From: an uncultured Clostridia bacterium
GTDB taxonomy: Bacteria; Bacillota; Clostridia; Oscillospirales; CAG-272
Assembly: GCA_947624995.1 (NCBI GenBank)
Contig: CANQMS010000008.1
Coordinates: 1-64,000, forward strand
Length of the DNA stretch: 64,000 nucleotides
Reading direction: 5' to 3'
The notes under the pieces are model-generated. The model had not been told where the DNA came from, made no database searches, and was given only the letters and a program-made list of their open reading frames with translations. Shown here piece after piece: positions 47,541-57,484 of the stretch (positions within the stretch are counted from its first letter, which is position 1; every line of letters begins with the position of its first letter). The translations under genes were made by a program, and so were the position numbers.

Positions 47541-48188
47541 ATGAGATCCGTACTCATAATAGGTCTCGGCAGATTCGGCAGCCACATCGCAAGAAAGCTC
47601 TCGGAACTGAACCATCAGGTCATGGCGGTCGACGTCAACGAAGAGCGCGCGAACGCCGTTCTGCCGTTCGTCACGAACGTTCAGATCGGAGACAGCACGA
47701 GCGCGGCGTTCCTCGAAACGCTCGGCGTCCGCAACTTCGACGCATGCATCGTCGCGATCGGCGACAATTTTCAGAACTCGCTCGAAACGGCGTCTCTATT
47801 AAAGGAACTCGGCGCGAAAAAGGTCATCGCGCGCGCCTCGCGCGGCGTGCAGGAAAAATTTCTGCTGCGCTGCGGCGCGGACGAGGTCGTCTATCCAGAA
47901 AAACAGCTCGCCGCATGGACCGCGATCCGCTGCACCTCGGACAGCATCCTCGACTACATCGAACTCGACGGTGAGTACGCGATCTTCGAGGTGACGATCC
48001 CCCGCGAGTGGGACGGGAAAAACGTCATCGAACTCGATATCCGTAAGAAATACGGTATAAACATTCTCGCGTACCGCGACGACGGAAAGCTCAACATGAA
48101 TATAACGCCGGACCTCAGATTCGAAGCCGGGGATTCGATCTACGTTCTCGGGCATCCGAAATCAATACAGAAGTGCTTCAAAATCTAG
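47541..48188 (+). CDS. trkA: TrkA family potassium channel NAD-binding subunit (RCK)
   Basis: SVLIIGLGRFGSHIARKLSELNHQVMAVDVNEERAN; C-terminal RCK_C. Confidence 0.95.
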   Translation: MRSVLIIGLGRFGSHIARKLSELNHQVMAVDVNEERANAVLPFVTNVQIGDSTSAAFLETLGVRNFDACIVAIGDNFQNSLETASLLKELGAKKVIARASRGVQEKFLLRCGADEVVYPEKQLAAWTAIRCTSDSILDYIELDGEYAIFEVTIPREWDGKNVIELDIRKKYGINILAYRDDGKLNMNITPDLRFEAGDSIYVLGHPKSIQKCFKI

Positions 48189-48218
48189 CACGCGGCCGTA
48201 CTTGTCCGACAAGATCCG

Positions 48219-48271
48219 CCCTCTGCGCGCTTTTTTGCAGGATATTAAAATAAGTCCTGCGCGCTTTTTCC
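48219..48271 (+). terminator. Terminator after trkA
   Basis: TGCAGGA-tattaaaataag-TCCTGCGCGCTTTTTCC. Confidence 0.65.
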
Positions 48272-48387
48272 TATTGACACACACCGCGCGCCGGTGCTAT
48301 AATGGAAAAAACAGTCTTGGAAGTTATTTCAATTTTATATTTTGTCACCTTCCGCACTGAGAAGCTGTCTTTTTTGGGGGTGATGCG

Positions 48388-48714
48388 ATGGCAAGGTCGC
48401 TGTTCAAATTTTCATACGGCTGCGGATACTATGACGCGCGCGACATTATCCGCCGCACTCTTCGCGAGGAAGGCTTCAGGGAGAAGTTCCTCATGTCCGG
48501 CGAAAGCGTCTGGGAAAGTACCGGCGTCCCGTTCGGAGCGGTAAAATACGTAAAGGCGACATACACGGACACGGAGGCGAACATCTCCGCATGGGTATCG
48601 ACCGGCGGCTTTTTCCGCGGCATCGAAGAGGACATAACAGGCGACAGCAAAGCCAAACGGCAGCTCCGCGCCACGATCGAAAAGATAAAGGGTCTTCTTG
48701 ACGCTACAAAATGA
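48388..48714 (+). CDS. Conserved hypothetical small protein
   Basis: SD ggggtg; Lys/Arg-rich 108 aa; flanked by a promoter and a strong terminator. Confidence 0.75.
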   Translation: MARSLFKFSYGCGYYDARDIIRRTLREEGFREKFLMSGESVWESTGVPFGAVKYVKATYTDTEANISAWVSTGGFFRGIEEDITGDSKAKRQLRATIEKIKGLLDATK

Positions 48715-48717
48715 AAA

Positions 48718-48753
48718 GAGGCGCCGCCGTGCGGCGCCTCTCCGTTTTTTTGC
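48718..48753 (+). terminator. Rho-independent terminator
   Basis: GAGGCGCCGC-cgtgc-GGCGCCTC TCCGTTTTTTT. Confidence 0.88.
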
Positions 48754-48823
48754 CGCGTCCGCGGCATCCTTTTAAAAAATCACAGGAAATTTTATTCAGG
48801 ATTGGATCGGAGGAACAGCAAAG

Positions 48824-49516
48824 GTGGAAATATCAAAGCTCAACGCAAACACATGGAAGATAGAGGACGGCGGCGTCCGCTTTTTCCTGCTCTCTGGCGC
48901 GCGGCGCGCGCTGCTCATTGACTCGGGGATGACGGTCAACAACGCCGACGAGATCGCGAAAACGCTCACGGATCTGCCCGTCAGCCTCCTTACGACGCAC
49001 GCGGACCCCGACCACATCGGCTCCGCCGACAGATTTGACGGCTTTTATATGCACCCGTCGGAAGCGACGAACTATTATAAGTCCGCCCGCCGCCGCGGCA
49101 GCTTCACGCCCGTCTGGGACGGCAGCGTTATCGACCTCGGCGACCGTGAACTCGAGGTTATCCACATGCCGGGGCACACGCCGGGAAGCGTCACGGTGCT
49201 CGACCGCGCCGGGCGCGCCCTCTACGGCGGCGCCCCCGTTCAGGACGGGAACATATTCATGTTCGGTCCGCAGCGCGAGCTGCACGCATACGCCGCGAGC
49301 ATGGCGCGGCTCGAATCAATGTCCGACCGCTTCGACTTTATCTTCCCCTCTCACGGCACGTGCCCCGTCACGCCCGACATCATCCCGGCGCTGAAGATAG
49401 GCGCCGAGAGGATCATATCGGGCGAGCTCAACGGGAACACGGTCGAATTTCACGGGACAAAGATCCGCCGCATCAACGTCGGCGCGGCGACGTTTCTTTG
49501 CGACGCGGAGCCGTGA
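48824..49516 (+). CDS. Metallo-beta-lactamase fold hydrolase
   Basis: ALLIDSGMTVNN; LLTTHADPDHIGSADRF; HMPGHTPGSVTVLD. Confidence 0.93.
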   Translation: MEISKLNANTWKIEDGGVRFFLLSGARRALLIDSGMTVNNADEIAKTLTDLPVSLLTTHADPDHIGSADRFDGFYMHPSEATNYYKSARRRGSFTPVWDGSVIDLGDRELEVIHMPGHTPGSVTVLDRAGRALYGGAPVQDGNIFMFGPQRELHAYAASMARLESMSDRFDFIFPSHGTCPVTPDIIPALKIGAERIISGELNGNTVEFHGTKIRRINVGAATFLCDAEP

Positions 49517-49842
49517 ATACGGAACGCGGCTCCCGACTGCCGCGCCGCGTTAAGGTCACGGCGCTGCGGGCTGCAAGATACGGCGACCTTATCGAAAAAT
49601 ACGAAAATCCCCTCCCCGAAGAGTGCTGTGTCATGGTAGGCGACGTTTTCTATTCGGACGGCGGTCGCCCGGACGCGCTGTGCCCGGAGGCGTGGCGCGC
49701 GATGGAGCCGTTCGTCACGGAGCTGCTCGCGGGAGGCGGGGATTTCTTTGACGGCTGGATGCGCGACCCGCACGCAGCGCTCGTTTCGTGCAGCGACGGC
49801 TTTCGCCCTGTCAGCTTTCTCATCGAGGCGGAATATGACTGA
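49513..49842 (+). CDS. TIGR04076-like small protein
   Basis: VKVTALRAARYGDLIEKYENPLPEECCVMVGDVFYSDGGRPDALCPEAWRAMEPFVTELLAGG; overlaps both neighbours. Confidence 0.65.
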   Translation: MNTERGSRLPRRVKVTALRAARYGDLIEKYENPLPEECCVMVGDVFYSDGGRPDALCPEAWRAMEPFVTELLAGGGDFFDGWMRDPHAALVSCSDGFRPVSFLIEAEYD

Positions 49843-50746
49843 TCACGCACCGTTCGCATCTTACAAAAGCTGCAATCTCTGCCCGCGGCGCTGCGGCGCC
49901 GACAGGACAGTCTCGCGCGGCGCGTGCGGCATGGGGGACGCCGTTTTTGCCGCGCGCGCGGCGCTGCACATGTGGGAGGAGCCGTGCATCTCCGGCGAGC
50001 GCGGATCGGGCGCCGTCTTTTTCGTCGGCTGCTCGCTCGGCTGCGTCTTCTGCCAGAACCGTTCTATCTCGGGCGGAAGCGGCGGCAAGCCCCTCGGCGT
50101 CCGCGAACTCTCGGACGTTTTTCTGCGCCTTCAGGACGAATCGCACGCCGAAAACATCAACCTTGTCACCGCATCTCACTTCACCCCGACCGTCGCCTGC
50201 GCCCTCGCGGATGCGAAATCGCGCGGGCTCCGCGTTCCCGCCGTCTGGAATTCGGGCGGGTACGAGCTGCCGGAGACGCTTCGTATGCTCGACGGGCTCG
50301 TCGACGTCTACCTCCCCGACCTCAAATACGTCTCTTCCGAGCTCTCGGAAAAATATTCACACGCTCCCGACTATTTCGAGGTCGCGTGCCGCGCGCTCGA
50401 CGAGATGTTTTCGCAGGCAGGCGAGCCGGTGTTTGACGGTCGCGGGATGATGACGCGCGGGATGATAGTCCGCCACCTCGTCCTGCCGACGCACGCGGAC
50501 GACAGCCGCCGCGTCATACGTTACATACGGGACCGCTTCGGCGACGGCGTCTATATCAGCATCATGAACCAGTACACACCGACCGGCTCCCCGCCGTATC
50601 CGGAGCTTTGCCGCCCCGTGACGGAGGAGGAATACGACTCCGTCGTCGATTTTGCCGCCGATATCGGCGTCACGCGCGGCTTTATACAGGAGGGCGGCAC
50701 GGTCGCGGAGAGCTTCATCCCCGCCTTCGACTGCGAGGGCATCTGA
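49835..50746 (+). CDS. Radical SAM protein (PflA-like)
   Basis: CNLCPRRCGADR; VGCSLGCVFCQN (CX3CX2C). Confidence 0.92.
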   Translation: MTDHAPFASYKSCNLCPRRCGADRTVSRGACGMGDAVFAARAALHMWEEPCISGERGSGAVFFVGCSLGCVFCQNRSISGGSGGKPLGVRELSDVFLRLQDESHAENINLVTASHFTPTVACALADAKSRGLRVPAVWNSGGYELPETLRMLDGLVDVYLPDLKYVSSELSEKYSHAPDYFEVACRALDEMFSQAGEPVFDGRGMMTRGMIVRHLVLPTHADDSRRVIRYIRDRFGDGVYISIMNQYTPTGSPPYPELCRPVTEEEYDSVVDFAADIGVTRGFIQEGGTVAESFIPAFDCEGI

Positions 50747-50763
50747 AAGAATAATCTCGGGAG

Positions 50764-50820
50764 AGGAAAAGCCGCCGAGTGCAGGAAAAGCCGCCGAGCG
50801 CGGCTTTTCCCCCTTTTTAT
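50764..50820 (+). terminator. Terminator with tandemly duplicated 5' arm
   Basis: GGAAAAGCCGC at 50765-50775 and 50784-50794; single GCGGCTTTTCC at 50800-50810, then CCCTTTTT. Confidence 0.75.
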
Positions 50821-50922
50821 TTTTTACGCGCCGAAAATCCTTGCGTTCATATAAAATATGTGATATCATATTTGTATATATACCCACTTAACTCACATAA
50901 AACGGAGAGGGACCGATATACG

Positions 50923-52041
50923 ATGCTTAAAATAGTCCACACCGGCGACATACACCTCGACAGCCCGTTTTCCGGGCTCGACGAACGGCGCGCCGCGATC
51001 CGAAAAACGGAGCTGCGCGGCGTCTTCTCTTCGCTAATGACATACGTCCGCACCGAATCCGTCGATATACTGCTGATCACCGGCGACTTCTTCGACCGCG
51101 GATTCGTGACGCGCGAAACGCTCTCCATCATCCTGCGTGAATTCTCCCGCGCCGCCGAGTCCGGCTGCCGTGTCATAATAAGCCCCGGAAACCATGACCC
51201 GTACACGCCCGACAGCGTCTACGCGCACGTGAAGTTCCCGCCGAACGTATATATATTCAGAGAGTCGACGATGACGCGCTTTGAATTCCCCGAGATAAAC
51301 TGCGACGTCTACGGCTATGCCTTCACCGGCGAGACGCTCACCGACTCCCCCGTTTCGAAAACGGAGGACAACGGGCGCATCCGCCTGCTCTGCGCTCACG
51401 CCGACCTCGACGCGCCCGCATCGACATACGCGCCGGTCACCTCCGCGCAGATCGCCGCGGCGGGATTTGATTACGCCGCGCTCGGTCACGTCCACAACCC
51501 GCCCGAGCTCTCGGAGATGGGCGGCTGCGTCTTCGGCTACTGCGGCTGCCTTGAGGGGCGCGGCTTTGACGAGGTGGGCGTGAAGGGCGCGATCGCCGTC
51601 GAAATAGGCGACGACGGCAAGAAGACCGTCCGCCGCCTGCCGCTCGCAAAGCGGCGCTACGAGGCGGACTCCGTCTCGGTGACGGGCGCCGCCTCCCAGC
51701 TCGAGATACGCGAGCGCATCCGTGAGCGCATCCGCGAGCGCAAATATACCGAAAACACGCTTCTGCGCGTGACGCTGAAGGGGGAGCTCCCGCCGACGCT
51801 CACAGTCTCGCCGGACATCGTCGCGGACGGCATCGACGAGGTCTTCGCGCTCGAAGTGCGCGACGCGACGTCTCCGGCGCTCAACACGGAATATCTCGAC
51901 ACCGACCCGACGGTTCGCGGCGCGTTCTACCGCGAGCTGAAGCCGCGCCTTGCCGACCCGGACCCCGCCGTCCGCGCGACGGCGCTGCGCGCCCTGCGCT
52001 ACGGGCTCTCCGCTATGGCGGGCGAAAATATCTCGGACTGA
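50923..52041 (+). CDS. SbcD/YhaO-like metallophosphoesterase (DNA repair exonuclease)
   Basis: LKIVHTGDIHLDSPFSGL; LITGDFFDRG; ISPGNHDPY; LGHVHNP. Confidence 0.93.
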   Translation: MLKIVHTGDIHLDSPFSGLDERRAAIRKTELRGVFSSLMTYVRTESVDILLITGDFFDRGFVTRETLSIILREFSRAAESGCRVIISPGNHDPYTPDSVYAHVKFPPNVYIFRESTMTRFEFPEINCDVYGYAFTGETLTDSPVSKTEDNGRIRLLCAHADLDAPASTYAPVTSAQIAAAGFDYAALGHVHNPPELSEMGGCVFGYCGCLEGRGFDEVGVKGAIAVEIGDDGKKTVRRLPLAKRRYEADSVSVTGAASQLEIRERIRERIRERKYTENTLLRVTLKGELPPTLTVSPDIVADGIDEVFALEVRDATSPALNTEYLDTDPTVRGAFYRELKPRLADPDPAVRATALRALRYGLSAMAGENISD

Positions 52042-52063
52042 AAACGGAGGGCGGAGAAGACAG

Positions 52064-54337
52064 ATGTACATTGAGAAAATAACCATAAACAGCTTCGGGG
52101 CGCTCCGCGGGCGTGAGATCACGCTCGATCCGGGCATAAATATCATCGAGGGCGAAAACGAGTCCGGCAAAACGACCGTCGCCGCATTTATCGCCTTCGT
52201 GCTTTACGGGATGAAGTCCGGGCGCTCCCGCTATATCGGCTGGGGCGAGTCATCCGTTTCCGGCTCGCTCACGGTCGCGACGGGCGCCGGAAAAGTTCTG
52301 ATAGAGCGCGCCGCCGTTATCGCAGGCGCGAAGGACGCCGTCCGCGAGACTGTCCGCATGACGGACATCGAGACGGGGCTCGAGATCAACCGCGGCAAGT
52401 GCCCGGGCGAGGTGCTGTTCGGCGTCCCGGAGGACGTATTCATGAGCACCGCCTTCGTGCGCCAGTGGAGCGGCGCAAGGATAGACGGCGAAAAAATGAG
52501 CGCCGCGGCGGAAAATCTCCTTTTCTCCGCCGACGAGGCGGTAAACACCGAAAAGGCAGCCGAGAAGATAGACCTGATCCGCCGCCAGCTGCTGCACAAG
52601 AACGGCAAGGGCGGCGCAATATACGAAAAAGAACAAAAGATCGCCGCCCTCACCTCACGGCTCGAAACGGCGAAGCGCGCCTCCGGCGAGCTCATCAACG
52701 TCGAGGCGTCCGTCGCCGAGCTTACGGCGAGGCGCGAGATCGCCGTAAAGCGGCGCGAGGCGGCGAGACAGAAGTCGAAAAACTACGAAACGCTTGAAAA
52801 TCTTCGCCGATTCGACAAGCTCTCCGCCCTCAAGGACGAGGTCGCCGCGCTTTACGGCGAGAAGGATGCGCTTCTGACCGGGAACATGTCCGAGGGCGGG
52901 CAGTTCCCCACCGCAGAATACATAGCCGAGCTCCGCGCCGTTTCGGACGGGATGGCGGCGACGTCCGCCTCGATCACCTCCGTTTCAAGGCAGCTCGACA
53001 GCCTGCGCGACGAGGCGGCGGCATGTCCCGACCGCGAGCTCTACGACCGGCTCGTCGACGAAGAAGACGCCGGGGACCGTATGGTCATGAAGATCGAGAA
53101 GACCGCGTCGAAAAAGTCCGTCTGCACACTGATCTCCGTCCTCACGCTCATTTTCGCGCTCGTTTCGGCGGTGCTCGCGTTCTATCTGAAGGACAGCCAG
53201 CCGATATATATGATCGCCCTCTTCTCCGCCGCGGGCGTATTCAGCGTCGCCGCGCTGATAACGGCGGTGGTCGCGATAACGGCGTCCACAAAGCAGAGCC
53301 GCGACCTCGGTCGGTTCGGCGTCAAAAGCGTCGAGGAGCTGCGGTCGCACCTGTCCGACATAAAGGCGGAGGCAAATGAGTTCCGCCGCATCGGCGAAGA
53401 CATCGCCTCCGCGGAGGCGGAGCTCTACGTCCAGTATTCGGTCTACGACGACGAGGTTCGCGAGGCGCGCGAGCTCCTCGCGCAGCGAGGCGTCACCCCC
53501 GAGAGCGACGACACGATAAGCACCCATCTTTCCGAAACGCTCGACTCATGCGAAGCTGTATACGGCCGCGACTGCGAGATCACGGATATGATCGTTCAAA
53601 AGCGCGCCGAGATCGGCGAGCTCGAGCGCCAGCTCTCCGGCGTCAGCGAAGAAGAGGTCAGGAGAGACGCGGAATTCATCCGCGCGGACGGGAAGCAGGA
53701 GACGTCGGCGATCGACCTGCGCCGGGAGCTCGAATTTACCGAGAACAACGTGATCCGTCTGACCGAGTCGATACACGACCTCGAGATCCGCCGCGCACAG
53801 CTCGCGGCATCGTCCGAGGACCCCGCCGCGATCGCCGTCGCCGTCGACACGCTGAAAAAGGAGCTCTCGCTCGACCGCGCCCGTCTCGACGCGTGCGTGC
53901 TCGCGACAGAGGCGCTCGCCGCCGCGGGACGCGGCGTCCGCGAGAGCGTCGCGCCGAGGCTGCGCGAAACGGCGCGCACATACATGAGCCGCATATCCGG
54001 CGGCAAATATACGGAGCTCGGCGTCGACGCCGCGTTCGGTCTGTCCGTTTCCGCGGACGGCGCGTACCGCGACCTCGACTCCATGAGCGGAGGCACGGCG
54101 GACGCAGCGTATCTTTCGCTCCGTCTCTCACTCGTGCGGCTGCTGTTCCGCCGCGAGCTGCCGCCCCTCATCTTCGACGAATCCTTCTCGCAGATGGACG
54201 ACACGCGCGCGGGCGCGATGCTTTCGCTGCTGCGCGCCGAGGGCGAGCCGCAGTCATTGATACTGTCCTGCCAGAGGCGCGAATCGAAGCTCCTTTCGGA
54301 CGGCTGCCGCCGCATCACGATGCCGACCGACCGATAA
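52064..54337 (+). CDS. Rad50/SbcC/YhaN-like AAA ATPase with central TM pair
   Basis: INSFGALRGREITLDPGINIIEGENESGKTTVAAFI; LDSMSGGTADAAYLSLRLSLVRLLF; LIFDESFSQMDD; central hydrophobic stretch VCTLISVLTLIFALVSAVLAFYL/IALFSAAGVFSVAALITAVVAI. Confidence 0.9.
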   Translation: MYIEKITINSFGALRGREITLDPGINIIEGENESGKTTVAAFIAFVLYGMKSGRSRYIGWGESSVSGSLTVATGAGKVLIERAAVIAGAKDAVRETVRMTDIETGLEINRGKCPGEVLFGVPEDVFMSTAFVRQWSGARIDGEKMSAAAENLLFSADEAVNTEKAAEKIDLIRRQLLHKNGKGGAIYEKEQKIAALTSRLETAKRASGELINVEASVAELTARREIAVKRREAARQKSKNYETLENLRRFDKLSALKDEVAALYGEKDALLTGNMSEGGQFPTAEYIAELRAVSDGMAATSASITSVSRQLDSLRDEAAACPDRELYDRLVDEEDAGDRMVMKIEKTASKKSVCTLISVLTLIFALVSAVLAFYLKDSQPIYMIALFSAAGVFSVAALITAVVAITASTKQSRDLGRFGVKSVEELRSHLSDIKAEANEFRRIGEDIASAEAELYVQYSVYDDEVREARELLAQRGVTPESDDTISTHLSETLDSCEAVYGRDCEITDMIVQKRAEIGELERQLSGVSEEEVRRDAEFIRADGKQETSAIDLRRELEFTENNVIRLTESIHDLEIRRAQLAASSEDPAAIAVAVDTLKKELSLDRARLDACVLATEALAAAGRGVRESVAPRLRETARTYMSRISGGKYTELGVDAAFGLSVSADGAYRDLDSMSGGTADAAYLSLRLSLVRLLFRRELPPLIFDESFSQMDDTRAGAMLSLLRAEGEPQSLILSCQRRESKLLSDGCRRITMPTDR

Positions 54338-54407
54338 AACAAGGATAAAAGCAACATAACAGACTGAATAAACGGGGATCGCGCCGAAAAAAAGAGGTGA
54401 CACGGAT

Positions 54408-56651
54408 TTGGCTGAAGAGATTTTCCGATATCTTCACAAAACGCTCAAGATGTCCGCCAAGAACGTCTTCTCGAACATCGGGCAGTACGCGTGCTTTTTC
54501 GCCGCGGTCTTCATCATAGAGGTATTCTTCGCGACGCTGACCGTCATCGCCGGCAACAACGACAACACGGAATGGGACCGCGTCCGCGACGAATACGATT
54601 ACCACGTTGTCGTCTACGGGCTCTCCGAGACGCAGATGCTCGAGGTCGAAAACGAGTGGGAAAACTATACGGGGCAGAACGACGTATACGAAAACATCCG
54701 CTCATTCCGCCACTATAACGCTTACGACCTCACCTCGACATACGACATATACGTCACCCTCAAGGGCTCGACGCGCGAGCGCGCGAACGAGTCCTTCGAC
54801 AGGTTCTACAAGCATCTGAACGAGCTCGCCTCCAAAGGCTCGCTGCACTATGAAAAAACGCCGCTTCTGAACTTTGACAGAAACCTGCTCTCAAACAGGA
54901 TCATATATATCGTCTCGATGGCGGCGCTGACGGTCCTTTCCGTATTTCTGCTCGTCATACTCTACAACATCCGAATCAACCACTACAAATTCATTTACGG
55001 CATATACATGAGCTTCGGCGCCGACTTCAAAAAGCTGTTCGAGACGGCGTTCTGGGAGCTTTTCATCGTTGCCGCGATCACATTCCTGCCGGCGGCTGGC
55101 GTCTCGGTGCTCATCTCGTGGATCGTCATACACGCCCACGGTCTTTCGTTTTCCTGCTCGCTGTGGATGCTGCTCCCGACCGCGGTCTGCGTGCTCGCGG
55201 TCCTGCTCGCATCCGTGTGGTTCCCGATGAAGATCATGGCGATAAAGCCGCCTATGTCGCTCATCGTCGCGCAGGACAACTCGAACCTCGTCTCCTCTCC
55301 GAGGCGCTCGTTCAATATATTCGGCTCAAAGTTCCCGTTCACATACGAGCTTTTCTCGACGTGGCGCTTCCGCGGCTACAATCTGCGGCTGCTCCTGTCC
55401 GCGGTGATATTTACCTCGCTTTTCATCTGCGGGCTCTATGTCGCCGAGATCGCACGCGTCACCGTCGCCGAGGAGTCGCCGCAGTACCGGATCGACCTCT
55501 CCTCCACCGGCAGGCGGTATGACGTGGATATGCGCGAGGATCTGTATAAGCTGCCGTTCGTAAAGCGCGTCACAAAATCAAACTCCGTCGACGCCGTTTA
55601 CGTCGGCGGTCATCTCCGCGTCCGCTCCGAATACGCAAAGCCGTTTTCGAATCTTGTCGTGCCGCACGATGCGGACGGCTTCCGCGTCACAAACGATGTC
55701 CAGTACAGAACGATCGACGAGGATATCATCTCGGAACTGATGAAATACAGATATGACGGCGACCTCTCCGCCCCGCTGCGGGACAGCGGCACCGTCGTCA
55801 TCTCGGACTCGATCTCGAACATCAGCCGCTTCGACTTCAAGGTCGGCGACAAAATAGAGATCGGCGTCATCGCCGAGCGGCTCGGCGCCGTCGACAACAA
55901 TCTATGGGGAAAGGCGCTTTTGCGCGACCAGCTCGAAAATTACAGGTTCGAATACCGCGAATTCACGATCGGGGCTATACTGTACGACATCCCGTCGCTG
56001 AAGATGCCGATATATTTCTCGGAGCAATCATATGAGGCGGTCACGGGCAAAGAAGTGAAGTTCGACACGCTCGAAATTTACGTCGACGGCTCGCTCGACT
56101 CGGGGGACACCGTCGGGCTCGAAGCCGTGCTGCGCAACTGGGGCATGATATACGGCGGCGTCGGCGTGAAAAACACGCACGCGCTCCACATCGCGCAAGT
56201 CAATGAGGATCGGCAGTTCGACGCGATATTTACCATAGTTGCGGCGCTGCTTTTAACGATATCGCCCATGATATGGTTCTTCTCGCAGACGCTCTATTAT
56301 CTGAAGCGCGAAAACGAATTCACGATACTGCAGTCGATGGGCGCGCTCGCGTCGGATATCCGGCGGCTGTACATTTTCGGCGGTCTCTTCATGGGGATCC
56401 TGTCCTTCGTATTCTGCATCGGGCTCGGGTATTCGATGTCGTATCTTCTCTACCTGCTCGTCAACGTCGTGATCCCGAGTTGGACGCAGAATTACGTAAG
56501 ATACGCTTTCTATATGCCGTGGTACGCGATACTGCTCGCCGTCGTGATGTCGGTCTCTTGCGGGTTCCTCTCGGCGCTTTTGCCGTACCGCAGCTTTATG
56601 AAGCGCAAGTCTCAGACGCTCTCCGTCGAATACGGAGAGGTGTCGGATTAA
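54408..56651 (+). CDS. FtsX-like ABC transporter permease
   Basis: N- and C-terminal TM clusters; FTILQSMGALASDIRRLYIFGGLFMGILSFVFCI; TTG start with gaggtg SD. Confidence 0.88.
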   Translation: MAEEIFRYLHKTLKMSAKNVFSNIGQYACFFAAVFIIEVFFATLTVIAGNNDNTEWDRVRDEYDYHVVVYGLSETQMLEVENEWENYTGQNDVYENIRSFRHYNAYDLTSTYDIYVTLKGSTRERANESFDRFYKHLNELASKGSLHYEKTPLLNFDRNLLSNRIIYIVSMAALTVLSVFLLVILYNIRINHYKFIYGIYMSFGADFKKLFETAFWELFIVAAITFLPAAGVSVLISWIVIHAHGLSFSCSLWMLLPTAVCVLAVLLASVWFPMKIMAIKPPMSLIVAQDNSNLVSSPRRSFNIFGSKFPFTYELFSTWRFRGYNLRLLLSAVIFTSLFICGLYVAEIARVTVAEESPQYRIDLSSTGRRYDVDMREDLYKLPFVKRVTKSNSVDAVYVGGHLRVRSEYAKPFSNLVVPHDADGFRVTNDVQYRTIDEDIISELMKYRYDGDLSAPLRDSGTVVISDSISNISRFDFKVGDKIEIGVIAERLGAVDNNLWGKALLRDQLENYRFEYREFTIGAILYDIPSLKMPIYFSEQSYEAVTGKEVKFDTLEIYVDGSLDSGDTVGLEAVLRNWGMIYGGVGVKNTHALHIAQVNEDRQFDAIFTIVAALLLTISPMIWFFSQTLYYLKRENEFTILQSMGALASDIRRLYIFGGLFMGILSFVFCIGLGYSMSYLLYLLVNVVIPSWTQNYVRYAFYMPWYAILLAVVMSVSCGFLSALLPYRSFMKRKSQTLSVEYGEVSD

Positions 56652-56662
56652 AGGAGGCAAGC

Positions 56663-57409
56663 ATGGAAAGCGATTTTAAAGACGTAAAATCAAAATATAT
56701 TTTAGAGACGGAGAGCGTCATAAAGCAGTACAAGCAGTATGACGAGACGATCACCGCCGTCAACCGCGTCGATATCAAGATCGAGGAGGGCGAGTTCGTC
56801 GCCATAATCGGCGCCTCCGGCTCGGGCAAGAGCACGTTTCTGTCCTGCTGCGCCGGGCTCGACAAGGTCGATGCCGGTCACATCTATATCCGCGGGCAGG
56901 ACATAACGAAAATGTCGCACGACGAGCTCTCGCGCTTCCGCGGCGCGAACATGGGATTTGTCTTCCAGCGCCACAACCTGATCCCGCAGTTTACAGCGCT
57001 CGAGAACATCCTGATCCCGACGCTTATGGTAAACAAAAAGGACGGTTCATACGACGAGACGCTGCGCCGCCTCGTAAAGACGCTGAAAATAGAGGACCGC
57101 CTGCATCACCTGCCGAGCGAGCTCTCGGGCGGTCAGCAGCAGCGCGTCGCGATCGCGCGCGCGCTCATCAATATGCCGCAGATACTCTTCGCCGACGAGC
57201 CGACCGGCAACCTTGACCGCGCCAACGCGGACGAGGTCCTCGACCTGCTCATCAAGACGAAGGAATCCATCGGACAGACACTCGTCATGGTGACGCACGA
57301 CATGCAGATAGCGTCCCGCGCCGACCGCATCTTCCGCATGGACAACGGCGTCCTCACACTCGACCGCGACTACCTCAACGGCAAAAGAAAGACCGTAAAC
57401 AGGTATTGA
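56663..57409 (+). CDS. ABC transporter ATP-binding protein (LolD/MacB-like)
   Basis: IIGASGSGKSTFLSCCAGLDKVDAGHI; FVFQRHNLIPQFTALENI; LSGGQQQRVAIARALINMPQILFADEPTGNLD. Confidence 0.96.
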   Translation: MESDFKDVKSKYILETESVIKQYKQYDETITAVNRVDIKIEEGEFVAIIGASGSGKSTFLSCCAGLDKVDAGHIYIRGQDITKMSHDELSRFRGANMGFVFQRHNLIPQFTALENILIPTLMVNKKDGSYDETLRRLVKTLKIEDRLHHLPSELSGGQQQRVAIARALINMPQILFADEPTGNLDRANADEVLDLLIKTKESIGQTLVMVTHDMQIASRADRIFRMDNGVLTLDRDYLNGKRKTVNRY

Positions 57410-57417
57410 TATTAACA

Positions 57418-57447
57418 TGCGGAAGCTTTTCGTGAAAAGCTTCCGCA
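57418..57447. terminator. Perfect hairpin at convergent gene end
   Basis: TGCGGAAGCTTTTC-GT-GAAAAGCTTCCGCA then CCCTCGCTGAATAAAAAG. Confidence 0.65.
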
Positions 57448-57484
57448 CCCTCGCTGAATAAAAAGCTCCCGATATGAAAAGCGC

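Noticed and set aside
50923-54337. Labelling the SbcD/Rad50-like pair a defence island
   Set aside because: Flanked by housekeeping-type genes, no integrase or other defence genes, and matches the common YhaO/YhaN arrangement.
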